Assembly (NCBI RefSeq): GCF_049651205.1
Contig: NZ_JBASBR010000004.1
Span: 1 to 64,000 of the forward strand
DNA: 64,000 nucleotides
From: Castellaniella sp049651205
Lineage (GTDB): Bacteria > Pseudomonadota > Gammaproteobacteria > Burkholderiales > Burkholderiaceae_B
Direction: 5' to 3'
Below, piece by piece: positions 16,975 to 25,992 of this stretch. The translations under genes were made by a program, and so were the position numbers. Every line of letters begins with the position of its first letter. Position 1 is the stretch's first letter. Under the pieces are notes generated by a model that was not told the origin of the DNA, did no database searches, and saw only the letters and a program-made list of their open reading frames with translations.

Positions 16975-17855
16975 GCAGAGTCTCCTGTGTTGGACTGCGT
17001 ATCGTACAGACGAATCAGTTGGGACGCATCGGCCGCGCCCAGTCCTTGCCGGCTGGCCATGCGCCAGGCCTGCCCCACGGCAGACACCACCGGCATGGCG
17101 GTGCCTTGTGCCTGGGCAAGTGCCGCCACAGTATTGAGGTCTTTAACCATGGTGTCCAGGCTGGCCTGCGGCGCCGGTGGGGGCTGGGTCATGCGTGGCA
17201 CAAAAATCTGCAGCAGGGTGGAATCGGCCCAACCACCCTGGAGTGCCTCGGACAAACGGGAAGCATCCACTCCGGCCTCGCGGGCCAGGGCAATGGCTTC
17301 GGCAATTGCTGCCAATGTGGTGGTAACGATGGCCTGGTTGCACAACTTGCTGACCTGCCCTGCACCCACCGGCCCCATGTGGGTGACGCGCTGTGCGTAG
17401 GCTGACAACACCGGCCTGAGGTGATCACATAGTTGCGCCGGGCCACCAGTCATCACGGCCAGCGTGCCGGCTGCCGCACCACCGGTGCCGCCCGATACCG
17501 GCGCATCCAGCCACTGGGCCCCACTGGCCGCTTGCAGGCGCTGGGCAAAAAGCCGGGTAGCGTCTGGCGGGATCGAAGAATGATCAACAATCGCCGCCAA
17601 ATGGGCAGACTGCGCCAGGCCGGCTTGGCCAAACACCACAGCCTCGACGGCAGCGGCATCAAACAGGCACAGGGCCACGTATTCACAGGCATCGGCCAGC
17701 GCCTGCGGCGTGGGGCACACGATGGCGCCTTCGGCGGCCAGCGTTTGGGCCGGGCCGGGCGAGCGATTCCAGACATGCACCTGGTGGCCTGCCTGCAAAA
17801 GGCGCCGCACCATGGGTACGCCCATTCGGCCCAGGCCGCAAAATCCGATTTTCAT
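16971..17855 (-). CDS. NAD(P)-dependent beta-hydroxyacid dehydrogenase (3-hydroxyisobutyrate dehydrogenase family)
   Basis: This 294-residue protein begins with the Rossmann motif GFCGLGRMGVPM. Next comes the substrate-binding DAPVSGGTGGAAAGTL and the catalytic lysine in GAGQVSKLCNQ, as in 3-hydroxyisobutyrate and tartronate semialdehyde reductases. It would oxidise or reduce a short beta-hydroxyacid in the cytoplasm. Nothing adjacent fixes the substrate. It heads a three-gene unit with DUF945 and HIT genes. Confidence 0.88.
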   Translation of the reverse strand: MKIGFCGLGRMGVPMVRRLLQAGHQVHVWNRSPGPAQTLAAEGAIVCPTPQALADACEYVALCLFDAAAVEAVVFGQAGLAQSAHLAAIVDHSSIPPDATRLFAQRLQAASGAQWLDAPVSGGTGGAAAGTLAVMTGGPAQLCDHLRPVLSAYAQRVTHMGPVGAGQVSKLCNQAIVTTTLAAIAEAIALAREAGVDASRLSEALQGGWADSTLLQIFVPRMTQPPPAPQASLDTMVKDLNTVAALAQAQGTAMPVVSAVGQAWRMASRQGLGAADASQLIRLYDTQSNTGDSA

Positions 17856-17929
17856 GGGGAGTCTCCTGCTGACATCTGTACGGACGGGCCGGCCTTGCCT
17901 GCCTTGGCTGTTACCCGGATATCTGCTGC

Positions 17930-18904
17930 TCAGGCAGAGTGCTTGCGCGAGAGTTCTCGGGGCAGCGGAAAGGACACTTGCTCGCGGATGCCATCCAGCG
18001 GCCGCACCGAGCGCACGCCGAGTTCGCGCAGGCGACCCAGCACCTGCTGCACAAGTGCCTCGGGTGCCGAGGCCCCGGCCGTGACACCCACACGACGCGC
18101 ATCACGCAGCCACTCGGGCTGAATCATATCGGGCGAATCCAGCAAATACGCTGTTACCCCTTTGCGCTCTGCGACTTCGCGCAGGCGATTGGAGTTGGAA
18201 CTGTTGGGGCTACCCACCACCAGCACCAGATCGCATTGCGGCGCCATGATGCGCACGGCATCCTGGCGATTTTGTGTGGCATAGCAAATATCGCCTTTTT
18301 TGGGCTCGGTGATCCCGGGAAACCGCGTGCGCAGGGCATCCGCCACCTGCGCGGCGTCGTCGATGGACAAGGTGGTTTGGGTGACAAACGCCAGATGCTG
18401 GGGATTGCGCACCTGCAAGGCCTGAACGTCCTCGATGGTTTCAACCAGGTACATGCCCTCGTCGGCCTGGCCCAGGGTACCTTCGACCTCGGGGTGCCCC
18501 TTGTGGCCGATCATGATGACCTCGCGGCCTTCTTTACGCATGCGGGCGACCTCGACGTGCACCTTGGTAACCAGCGGGCATGTAGCATCAAAAATGCGTT
18601 GGCCGCGATCCTGGGCTTCGGCACGCACGGCACGGGAGACCCCGTGCGCCGAAAAAATGACAATTGCCCCAGCTGGCGCGTCTTCGAGTTCGTCGATGAA
18701 AATCGCTCCCTTGGTACGGAGGTCTTCAACCACGTAGCGGTTATGCACGATCTCGTGGCGTACGTAAATAGGCGCGCCATGGATCTCGAGCGCCCGCTCG
18801 ACGATATCAATGGCGCGATCGACACCGGCACAAAACCCGCGCGGCTGTGCCAGCACAACCTCGGGAGCAGCCTCCAGGGCAAGTTTGTCGGTGGAATCAG
18901 ACAT
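17930..18904 (-). CDS. ispH: 4-hydroxy-3-methylbut-2-enyl diphosphate reductase
   Basis: This is the last enzyme of the methylerythritol phosphate pathway, producing isopentenyl and dimethylallyl diphosphate. The three cluster cysteines are visible at C25 (PRGFCAGVDRAI), C109 (DATCPLV) and C207 (GDICYATQNRQ), as are H137 and E139 in HKGHPEVEG. The 324-residue length is normal. Its ATG overlaps the fkpB stop (TAATG), a conserved fkpB-ispH pairing also known from enterics. Confidence 0.97.
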   Translation of the reverse strand: MSDSTDKLALEAAPEVVLAQPRGFCAGVDRAIDIVERALEIHGAPIYVRHEIVHNRYVVEDLRTKGAIFIDELEDAPAGAIVIFSAHGVSRAVRAEAQDRGQRIFDATCPLVTKVHVEVARMRKEGREVIMIGHKGHPEVEGTLGQADEGMYLVETIEDVQALQVRNPQHLAFVTQTTLSIDDAAQVADALRTRFPGITEPKKGDICYATQNRQDAVRIMAPQCDLVLVVGSPNSSNSNRLREVAERKGVTAYLLDSPDMIQPEWLRDARRVGVTAGASAPEALVQQVLGRLRELGVRSVRPLDGIREQVSFPLPRELSRKHSA

Positions 18905-19374
18905 TACAGAACCCCCAAAATACGAACCTCAACCTGCAAGTCGACACCCGCCAGCGGATGGTTGAAATCAAACAGGGCCGAATCGCCCTCTAGTGTTTTG
19001 AGCACCCCCGAGTATCGCCCGCCATTGGGCGCAACGAACTCAATGAGATCACCAGCCTCGAAGACAGTGTCGGGCGGCGCATTACGAACCATTTCATCGT
19101 GCGAGATCCAGCGCAGGAGCTCGGGATTGCGCTCGCCATAGGCCTGTGCCGCAGGCACGTCCTGGGTAAAGTGCGCGCCTTCGGGCTGGCCGATCAGGAT
19201 GGCTTCAAGCCCAGGTGCCCACTGCCCCATCCCCATTTGCAGGGTGGCGGGACGATCCAGGAAAGTATCCGCAAAAGCGGTGCCGGTTGCAGGTCCCGAA
19301 AGCGGCTCGATTCGATAGTGCAGCGTGACATAAGAGTCTGCATGAACATGTGCCACGTCGTTGGAAGAGGTCAA
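18904..19374 (-). CDS. fkpB: FKBP-type peptidyl-prolyl isomerase (SlpA/FkpB)
   Basis: This 156-residue cytoplasmic isomerase has the SlpA-type split FKBP domain: VTLHYRI, then the MGMGQWAPGLEAILIGQPEGA segment of the active-site region, an inserted IF domain (about 70-120), and a closing NHPLAGVDLQVEVRIL. Such proteins act as folding chaperones with isomerase activity. It is immediately upstream of, and coupled to, ispH, and diverges from radC. Confidence 0.92.
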   Translation of the reverse strand: MTSSNDVAHVHADSYVTLHYRIEPLSGPATGTAFADTFLDRPATLQMGMGQWAPGLEAILIGQPEGAHFTQDVPAAQAYGERNPELLRWISHDEMVRNAPPDTVFEAGDLIEFVAPNGGRYSGVLKTLEGDSALFDFNHPLAGVDLQVEVRILGVL

Positions 19375-19419
19375 AATGGATCACCCAAGAAATCAAACTT
19401 TGATAGTTTAAGGTCAATG

Positions 19420-20097
19420 ATGCCACAAGACAGCCAATCCCCCTGCCACGAGCGTCCGCGCGAGCGCCTGTTGCAACATGGTGTGCAGTCCCTGACTGCT
19501 TCCGAGCTGCTAGCAGTCTTGCTGCGCACCGGTACACGCGGGCGCTCGGCGGTAGGCATGGCCCACGATCTGATCGCGCACTTTGGCGGGCTGCGCCGTC
19601 TGCTGTCGGCAGAAACAACCGCTCTGCTGGCTTTTCCCGGCTTGGGGGTTGCCAAGACATGCGAGCTTCTGGCGGTGCAGGAGCTTGGGCGTCGGGCGCT
19701 GGAAGAGCCGCTGCGCAACGGCCGGGTGCTTAATCAACCCGACCAGGTAAAGCAATTTTGTGCAATGCGCCTGGCCCACTTGAGAATCGAGCATTGCATT
19801 GGCCTGTTCCTGGACACGCAGCTACGCCTGATCGACTGCATTGAAGTGGCCAAAGGCACGCTGTCGCACGCCTCGGTATACCCGCGCGAACTCGTCAAAT
19901 CCGCCCTGCAGCACCATGCGGCCGCCCTGATCATTGCGCATAACCATCCTTCGGGCCTGTCTGAACCCAGCCCTGCTGATATCGCCCTGACGCGCCAGCT
20001 CAAGCAGGCATTGGCCCTGGTGGACGTGCGTCTGCTTGACCACCTGGTGGTGGGGGCCACAGATGTTGTCTCTTTGGCAGAGCGTGGGCAACTATAA
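19420..20097 (+). CDS. radC: RadC family JAB-type protein
   Basis: This 225-residue protein has an N-terminal helix-hairpin-helix-like region and a C-terminal JAB/MPN metalloprotease-like domain. The zinc motif H174-x-H176-x10-D187 is complete (AHNHPSGL to PADIALT). Despite the name, its DNA-repair role has been withdrawn in Escherichia coli and the function is unresolved. I start at ATG 19420, 6 nt after AAGG; an adjacent ATG at 19417 is possible. It is divergent from fkpB with only 45 bp between. Confidence 0.93.
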   Translation: MPQDSQSPCHERPRERLLQHGVQSLTASELLAVLLRTGTRGRSAVGMAHDLIAHFGGLRRLLSAETTALLAFPGLGVAKTCELLAVQELGRRALEEPLRNGRVLNQPDQVKQFCAMRLAHLRIEHCIGLFLDTQLRLIDCIEVAKGTLSHASVYPRELVKSALQHHAAALIIAHNHPSGLSEPSPADIALTRQLKQALALVDVRLLDHLVVGATDVVSLAERGQL

Positions 20098-20146
20098 AAC
20101 AATGGTAGAATGCAGGGCTAAACCTTGGATACGTTGCCAGGATCTT

Positions 20147-20164
20147 GATGTGAGCGATCACATC
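20147..20164. promoter_or_regulatory. 18-bp palindrome upstream of rpmE2
   Basis: GATGTGA and TCACATC flank a GCGA centre, a perfect inverted repeat ending 39 nt before the rpmE2 ATG. It could be an operator or an RNA stem in the leader. It is not a Zur box as known for C-minus L31 paralogues, and the 4-nt spacer is too short for a CRP site. Confidence 0.45.
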
Positions 20165-20203
20165 CGTCTGGCTGGCGACCCCACCACACTTACGGATATC
20201 ACC

Positions 20204-20464
20204 ATGAAAGAAGGCATCCACCCCGAATACCGCGAGGTTGCGTTTCTGGACCAGCAAACGGGTAACACGTTTATTTCCCGTTCGTCCTTGAACTCCCGCG
20301 AAACCACCGAAATCGACGGCAAGACGTACCCGCTGTTCAAGTGCGACGTCACGTCCGAATCGCACCCCTTTTACACGGGCGCACAAACGCGTATCGTCGA
20401 AACCGGCCGCGTCGAGAAGTTCCGCGCCCGTTTTGCCCGTACGGCTGGCACGGTTAAAAAATAA
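20204..20464 (+). CDS. rpmE2: 50S ribosomal protein L31 type B
   Basis: This 86-residue ribosomal protein is recognised by MKEGIHPEYREVAFLD and HPFYTGAQ near residue 55. It lacks the CxxC zinc motif of type A L31, so it is the zinc-free form that in many bacteria replaces the zinc-binding form under zinc limitation. A single type-B L31 is common in this order. The ATG at 20204 fits the family N-terminus; no strong ribosome binding site is visible. A terminator follows. Confidence 0.95.
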   Translation: MKEGIHPEYREVAFLDQQTGNTFISRSSLNSRETTEIDGKTYPLFKCDVTSESHPFYTGAQTRIVETGRVEKFRARFARTAGTVKK

Positions 20465-20524
20465 CCCGTCCACGCATCGGCCTGTACGGCGGCGCACGCT
20501 ATGTGCCTCTCTGTACAATGCCAC

Positions 20525-20550
20525 AAAGGCAGCCGTCTGGCTGCCTTTTT
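20525..20550 (+). terminator. Terminator of rpmE2
   Basis: AAAGGCAGCC pairs with GGCTGCCTTT around GTCT and is followed by a T tract. It lies 60 bases after the rpmE2 stop. Confidence 0.92.
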
Positions 20551-20592
20551 CATTTAACATGAGCCCAATGCTCTAACCCTCTGGCTGACCCT

Positions 20593-22347
20593 GTGCGCAC
20601 CGATCCACCGCAATCTACGCCTGCCCGGCTGACGGCCACTGCAGCCGCAAAATTGCCCCGGCTCATTCTGGTGTCGGTGGGGTTGATTTACATCCTGGCC
20701 GGCCTGTTTTACCGCGACCCCTGGAAAACCGACGACGTCACGGGCCTGGCGACAATGCTCACCGCGCTGTCCGGACAAGTGCACGCCTGGCTGCTGCCTC
20801 AGGTGGGGCACCTGGCACAGGCACAAGACGGGCCATTGGTTACCTGGGTGGGTGCTACGTTTATTGCGCTCCTGCGCCCTTTGCTCGAAACCTTTTTCAC
20901 CCCGCTCAACGCCGCGATCATCGCCTCGCGCCTGCCCAATATTCTCTGGTTTGCCATTCTTGCCAGCTCCATCTGGTATGGCACCTATCTGCTGGGGCGC
21001 AGACGCGAAGCACAGCCGTTGGCCCTGCCCTTTGGCGGCGAACCCGACGAGCGCGACTACGGCCGGATGCTGGCAGATGCGGCGCTGCTGCTGATTGTGG
21101 CCACGGTTGGCATCATCTGGCGCATGCACGAAACCTCAGAGGTGCCCGCTGTCATTGCCTGCCAGGCTCTGGCTTTCTACGCGGTTGCCCGCATGCTCGA
21201 CCATCCTGTTTCCGGAGCCATCACTCTGGGGGTGGCGATCGGTGCCGGGTTCCTGGCCCGCGGCTGGCTGGGCAGCCTGCCTCTGATGCTGGCCATGGTT
21301 TTTGTCCTGCTGCCCGGCGGCCCCCTGGCGCATATAAAAAAATGGCTGTTTGTCAGTGCCCTGATTGCCGGCAGCCTGATCCTGCTGTGGTGGATTCCGG
21401 CCCGCACGTTTGGCCCCTACTGGACAAGCAGTTGGCTGATCTGGTCTGAAGACGCCTTCAGCTGGCCCAGCGCCCGGGCCTGGCTCAGCATCGCCCGCGA
21501 TCTGCCCTGGTTTTTATGGCCTACCTGGCCATTGGCCCTGCTGGCCCTTTGGCGCTGGCGCGACTGGTTTTCCGCACCACACATGCGTATTCCCTTAAGC
21601 TTCGCTTTGGGTGCCCTGCTGGTGTTGCTGGCCAGCAGCGACCCCTTCGAACCCGAATACAGTACGCTGGCCGTACCCAGTGCCGTGCTGGCCGCCTTTG
21701 CACTGCCCACGCTGCGCCGCGGCGTCGTCAACACCCTCGACTGGTTTGCCATGATGTGCTTTTCGCTCACGGCAGCCACGGTGTGGCTGGGCTGGATTGC
21801 CCTGCAAAGCGGCTGGCCGGCACAGATCTCCGCCAATATCGCGCGCCAGACAGCCGGCATCCATATTCACGTCGCCTGGCCGGCCACCGCCATCGCCATA
21901 CTGGGCACGCTGGGCTGGATTGCCCTGGTGCGCTGGCGCCTGCGCAACCATCCAGCCGGCCTATGGCGCGGGACAGTCTTGTCTGCAGGCGGCTTGCTCA
22001 CCACCTGGCTGCTGCTGGCCACCCTCTGGATGCCTGCCCTCGATTACGTGCGCAGCTACCGCGGGGTCTCCGCATCCCTGGCCCACGCCCTGGAACAATC
22101 CCGCGAGCCTGGCGAATGCATCCGCACACAGGGCCTGGGCAGCGGTCAACGGGCATCCTTTTTGGTCTTTAACCAGATCGAATTCACCTTTGACGGCGAA
22201 TGCCCCCTGCTGTTGCAGCAACTGGATATCGACTCCGGCGAGGCCGACCGGCCCTCGCCCGCCGGCTACCATATCCTGTGGCAAGGGCGTCGTGGCCCAG
22301 ACCGCCACGAGATGTTCCGGCTGGTGCGGATTACACCAGCCCCCTGA
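20593..22347 (+). CDS. GT-C type membrane glycosyltransferase-like protein
   Basis: This 584-residue protein is predicted to span the membrane about ten to twelve times with a C-terminal soluble portion. The first external loop reads FYRDPWKTDDVTG, an acidic motif after helix 1 of the kind found in polyprenyl-phosphate-sugar-dependent transferases (ArnT-like). It would transfer a sugar to a periplasmic acceptor, but donor and acceptor are unknown. The start is a GTG with no strong ribosome binding site. It is followed 30 nt later by the MATE gene, with which it is probably cotranscribed. Confidence 0.72.
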   Translation: MRTDPPQSTPARLTATAAAKLPRLILVSVGLIYILAGLFYRDPWKTDDVTGLATMLTALSGQVHAWLLPQVGHLAQAQDGPLVTWVGATFIALLRPLLETFFTPLNAAIIASRLPNILWFAILASSIWYGTYLLGRRREAQPLALPFGGEPDERDYGRMLADAALLLIVATVGIIWRMHETSEVPAVIACQALAFYAVARMLDHPVSGAITLGVAIGAGFLARGWLGSLPLMLAMVFVLLPGGPLAHIKKWLFVSALIAGSLILLWWIPARTFGPYWTSSWLIWSEDAFSWPSARAWLSIARDLPWFLWPTWPLALLALWRWRDWFSAPHMRIPLSFALGALLVLLASSDPFEPEYSTLAVPSAVLAAFALPTLRRGVVNTLDWFAMMCFSLTAATVWLGWIALQSGWPAQISANIARQTAGIHIHVAWPATAIAILGTLGWIALVRWRLRNHPAGLWRGTVLSAGGLLTTWLLLATLWMPALDYVRSYRGVSASLAHALEQSREPGECIRTQGLGSGQRASFLVFNQIEFTFDGECPLLLQQLDIDSGEADRPSPAGYHILWQGRRGPDRHEMFRLVRITPAP

Positions 22348-22377
22348 CACCCCCCCAGCCCGGATACCCCTGCCCTC

Positions 22378-23790
22378 ATGGCTTCTGCCTCTGTTGCCCG
22401 CCCGGCGCCCTGGCGCACGATTGCCCAGCAATCCTGGCCCATTCTGATCAGCGCCTGGGCCGGCATCATTTTTGCGGTGCTGGACACCGCCATGGTGGGA
22501 CACACCGACGCCATCGATCTGCAAGCGATGGCCTTGGGCGCATCCATCTACATCACCGTATTTATTGGCCTGATGGGTGTGGTGCACGCCCTGATCCCCA
22601 TCATCGCCCAGCATTTTGGTGCCGGACGGTTACCCCAAGCGGGCGCCGCCTGGGGCCAGGGCGTCTGGCTAGCCTTGGCACTATCAGTGCTGGGCGGCGC
22701 CACCCTGATGTTTCCGGATATCTGGTTGTCGCTCTCCGGCAGCGTCCAGCCCGCCGTCAGAGAGCGGGTAGCAGGCTATCTGATGGCCCTGGCTGCCGCT
22801 CTGCCAGCCGCCTTGCTGTTTCGCACCATTTACGCCATGGCCACGGCCATCTCGCAAACGCGCGGGGTGATGATCATCAACCTGGGCAGCATTGTTTTCA
22901 AGCTGGGCTTCAACCTCTGGTTTATTTTCGGCGGCCTGGGTGTCGCACCACTGGGTGCGGTAGGCGCCGGCCTCTCTACCTTGATGGTCAGCTGGATGAT
23001 GCTGGCTGCCGGGTTCTGGATGATCCGGCACCAGGCCGCGTTTCGCCAGCTGCTGCTGCGCGTCAGCCGGCCTCGATGGCTGGACCAAAAAGAGCTGCTG
23101 CGCCTGGGCCTGCCCATGGGAGGCTCTTATCTGATCGAGGTGTGTGCCTTCAGCTTCATGGCGCTGCTGGTGGCACGCGATGGCATCTATGCCAGCGGCG
23201 CCCAGCAGATCCTGGCCAACCTGATTGCGCTTTGCTACATGCTGCCCATGTCGCTCAGCCTTGCCACGGCCTCACTGACCGCACAGGCAGTGGGCGCGCA
23301 TCAACTGGCCACTGCCCGGCAAACCGGCCTGCACGGCGTTGGGCTGGTGCTGGCCGGCGCCCTGATCACCAATCTGCTGCTGATTGTGGCGCAAAAGCCC
23401 ATTGTGTATGCCTATACCAGCGACACCCAGGTGGCGCTGATTGCCCTGACGCTGTTGCAAATTGCGCCGTGGTTTCACTTTTGTGATGCCATGCACTGCA
23501 TCAGCGCCTACATTCTGCGAGCATACAAAATTGCCATGGTGCCGCTGATTTTGCAAATCACGGCACTGACCGGCTTGGGCCTGATTGGTGGCTGGTGGTT
23601 GGGCTATGGCCCCCAGGCTGGTGCCCTGGCACCGGTGGCTACCTGGTTTATGCCGGGCGCCCCGGTAGGCACCGCCACTATGTGGATCATGGCCATGGCA
23701 GGCTTGGCACTAACCGCCTTATTGCTGTTTGGCTGGTATGGCCATGTGCTGCGCCAGCAGCGTAACCGTGCAGGCATCAAACCGGCATAA
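22378..23790 (+). CDS. MATE family efflux transporter
   Basis: This 470-residue protein has about twelve membrane segments and the NorM/DinF-type pattern: an opening bundle with SWPILISAWAGIIFAVLDTAMVG, then GLPMGGSYLIEVCAFSFMALLVAR at the second half. MATE proteins extrude cationic drugs or other organic solutes in exchange for sodium or protons. The N-terminal repeat and the central loop are both complete. The substrate cannot be deduced. Confidence 0.9.
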   Translation: MASASVARPAPWRTIAQQSWPILISAWAGIIFAVLDTAMVGHTDAIDLQAMALGASIYITVFIGLMGVVHALIPIIAQHFGAGRLPQAGAAWGQGVWLALALSVLGGATLMFPDIWLSLSGSVQPAVRERVAGYLMALAAALPAALLFRTIYAMATAISQTRGVMIINLGSIVFKLGFNLWFIFGGLGVAPLGAVGAGLSTLMVSWMMLAAGFWMIRHQAAFRQLLLRVSRPRWLDQKELLRLGLPMGGSYLIEVCAFSFMALLVARDGIYASGAQQILANLIALCYMLPMSLSLATASLTAQAVGAHQLATARQTGLHGVGLVLAGALITNLLLIVAQKPIVYAYTSDTQVALIALTLLQIAPWFHFCDAMHCISAYILRAYKIAMVPLILQITALTGLGLIGGWWLGYGPQAGALAPVATWFMPGAPVGTATMWIMAMAGLALTALLLFGWYGHVLRQQRNRAGIKPA

Positions 23791-23857
23791 GCCCCGGCTT
23801 GATGCTCGCCAGGCTGGGTCTCGCCGACCCCAGCCTACCAGCGCGGGGCAGCGGCTA

Positions 23858-25126
23858 TCAAGCCGCCGGACGCCGGACCGACTCGGCCTCTGGTGCAGGG
23901 TTGGTCAGCACATCCGCCAACGCCGCCTCACCGTTCTCGTCTGCATCCGCACCAGGCCCTGGGGTAACCAGCTCGACCACCTTGCTGCGTGACAGCACAC
24001 CGATGAATTCACCCGCAGCGTCGGTGACGGCCACGGGCGCAGGCGTTTGCAGCAACTGTGCCAGCACCTGATCCAGGCCTGCCGAAGCGGGCACAGAAGC
24101 CATATCACTGATGTAGCGCCCGATATCCCGGGCGTTTTCGGACACGGCGCGTTGCGCATCTGCCCGCATCAACACACCCGCCAGGCGTTTGCCATCCAGC
24201 ACAGCAGCATATTCGTAATCCCGCGCCGTCAGGCGTTCGAGGGCGTGATCCGGCTTGCTGCGCATGGTGAGCGTCAGGGGACGCTCGTTGCAGGCGTGCG
24301 ACGCATTGAGCACCTTGCCACGATTGACATCTTGCAGGAAAGACTCGATGTAATCATTGGCCGGAGACAGCAGAATGTCTTCGGGGGTGCCTTCCTGGAT
24401 CAGCTCGCCATCCTTGAGGATCGCAATCCGGTTACCCAGGCGCAGGGCCTCGTCGAGATCATGCGTGATGAACACGATGGTTTTGTTCAGCCGGGCCTGT
24501 AGTGCCAGCAATTGATCCTGCATCTCATGACGGATCAGAGGATCCAGTGCCGAGAACGCCTCATCCATCAACAGGATCTCGGCATCCGTGGCCAGCGCAC
24601 GCGCCAGGCCAACCCGCTGCTGCATCCCGCCCGATAACTGGTGGGGATATTGCGCCTCAAACCCGCTCAGCCCCACTTGCTCGAGCCAATGGGCGGCACG
24701 CTGATTACGCTGCGAACGGCTTACGCCTTGCACAGCCAGCCCGTAGGCGGCGTTATCCAGCACCGTGCGATGTGGCATCAAGCCAAAGCGCTGAAACACC
24801 ATGCTCATTTTTTGCTGGCGAAAGCGTTCAAGCTCTTTGGGCTTGAGGCCCACGACATCCACCCCATCCACCAGGATCTGACCCGCACTGGGTTCGATCA
24901 GGCGGTTGAAATGCCGGATGAGGGTGGATTTACCCGAGCCGGACAAACCCATGATCACGTGGATATCACCTTCTTTGATGGACAGGCTGATATCACGCAG
25001 GCCCAGGGTGTGGCCGCTGCGCTCGAGCAAGGCCTCTTTGGAAAGGCCTTCACGGGCCGCCGGCAGCCAACGATCTGGATGGGATCCAAAAATCTTGTAA
25101 ATATTGCGGACTTCGATCTTGCTCAT
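23858..25126 (-). CDS. proV: Glycine betaine/proline ABC transporter ATP-binding protein ProV
   Basis: This 422-residue ATPase has Walker A GLSGSGKST, the Q-loop region MVFQRFGLMPHRTVLDNAAYG, signature LSGGMQQRVGLARAL and Walker B ILLMDEAFSALDP, all as in ProV/OpuAA. A C-terminal region of about 150 residues contains paired CBS-like segments that sense ionic strength in related proteins. GGAGG precedes ATG 25126, which lies 1 nt after the proW stop. It imports betaine-type osmoprotectants with ProW and ProX. Confidence 0.94.
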   Translation of the reverse strand: MSKIEVRNIYKIFGSHPDRWLPAAREGLSKEALLERSGHTLGLRDISLSIKEGDIHVIMGLSGSGKSTLIRHFNRLIEPSAGQILVDGVDVVGLKPKELERFRQQKMSMVFQRFGLMPHRTVLDNAAYGLAVQGVSRSQRNQRAAHWLEQVGLSGFEAQYPHQLSGGMQQRVGLARALATDAEILLMDEAFSALDPLIRHEMQDQLLALQARLNKTIVFITHDLDEALRLGNRIAILKDGELIQEGTPEDILLSPANDYIESFLQDVNRGKVLNASHACNERPLTLTMRSKPDHALERLTARDYEYAAVLDGKRLAGVLMRADAQRAVSENARDIGRYISDMASVPASAGLDQVLAQLLQTPAPVAVTDAAGEFIGVLSRSKVVELVTPGPGADADENGEAALADVLTNPAPEAESVRRPAA

Positions 25127-25127
25127 A

Positions 25128-25982
25128 TCAGGCCCTCCGGGTGGCATGCCGCTGGCCAAATTTTTGGGTAATGCGATCAAAAATAATGGCCAAAATGACA
25201 ATGCCCAGCCCTGCCATCAGGCCACGCCCCACCTGCAGGCGATTGATGCCCTGCAATACTTCGTAGCCCAGCCCACGCACCCCGATCATGGAGGCAATCA
25301 CGACCATGGCCAATGCCATCATGGTGGTTTGGTTAATGCCCGCCATGATATTGGGCATCGCAAGGGGCAGCTGTACGCCAAACAACTGGCGTGACCGGCT
25401 GGCACCAAAGGCTCTGGAGGCCTCGAGCACCTCGGAATCCACCAGACGGATGCCGAGGTCGGTGAGACGGATCACTGGTGGCACGGCGTAGATGACGGTG
25501 GCAAACAAGGCCGCCAGCTTACCCAGATTGAACAGCATCACCACTGGAATCAGATACACAAAGCTGGGCATGGTCTGCATAATGTCCAGGACAGGCAGCA
25601 TCACGGTACGGACCCAGCGAAAGCTGGCCATGGCAATCCCCACCGGGATACCAATCACCACAGAAAACACCACGGCCACCAGCATCAAGGACAGCGTCTG
25701 CATCGAGGCCTCCCAGAGGCCGATGGCCCCCAGCAGGCACAGCAAGCCGCCCATGGCCAGGCTAAAGCGCCACTGCTTGCTGCTGAACCAGGCAAGGCCC
25801 ACCACAGCCAGGACAACCGCCCACCAGGGCGAATAGCGCAGCAAGTGATCGGCCCAGATCAGGAGATCCAGCAGAGGTTGCGTCAAGGCCCGCAGCACAT
25901 CTGAATACTGCGTCACCAGCCCATTGACGAAGTCATCAATGGGCTTTTGCAGTGTCCGTGCTGAAATCAGTTCGGGAAACAT
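25128..25982 (-). CDS. proW: Glycine betaine/proline ABC transporter permease ProW
   Basis: This 284-residue membrane protein has the binding-protein-dependent permease signature DSEVLEASRAFGASRSRQLF (EAA loop) and the family end MAGINQTTMMALAMVVIASMIG. It carries an extended N-terminal segment before the helices, as in ProW. It lies between proX (10 nt) and proV (1 nt) in one operon. Confidence 0.94.
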   Translation of the reverse strand: MFPELISARTLQKPIDDFVNGLVTQYSDVLRALTQPLLDLLIWADHLLRYSPWWAVVLAVVGLAWFSSKQWRFSLAMGGLLCLLGAIGLWEASMQTLSLMLVAVVFSVVIGIPVGIAMASFRWVRTVMLPVLDIMQTMPSFVYLIPVVMLFNLGKLAALFATVIYAVPPVIRLTDLGIRLVDSEVLEASRAFGASRSRQLFGVQLPLAMPNIMAGINQTTMMALAMVVIASMIGVRGLGYEVLQGINRLQVGRGLMAGLGIVILAIIFDRITQKFGQRHATRRA

Positions 25983-25992
25983 TCAGCGCCCC

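Noticed and set aside
17939..19141. 400-codon frame antisense to ispH and fkpB
   Set aside because: It is a reverse-complement frame of conserved genes in GC-rich DNA, lacks a ribosome binding site and family features.
20147..20164. CRP-type site (TGTGA-N6-TCACA) upstream of rpmE2
   Set aside because: The spacing between half-sites is 4 nt rather than 6, so it was kept only as an unexplained palindrome.
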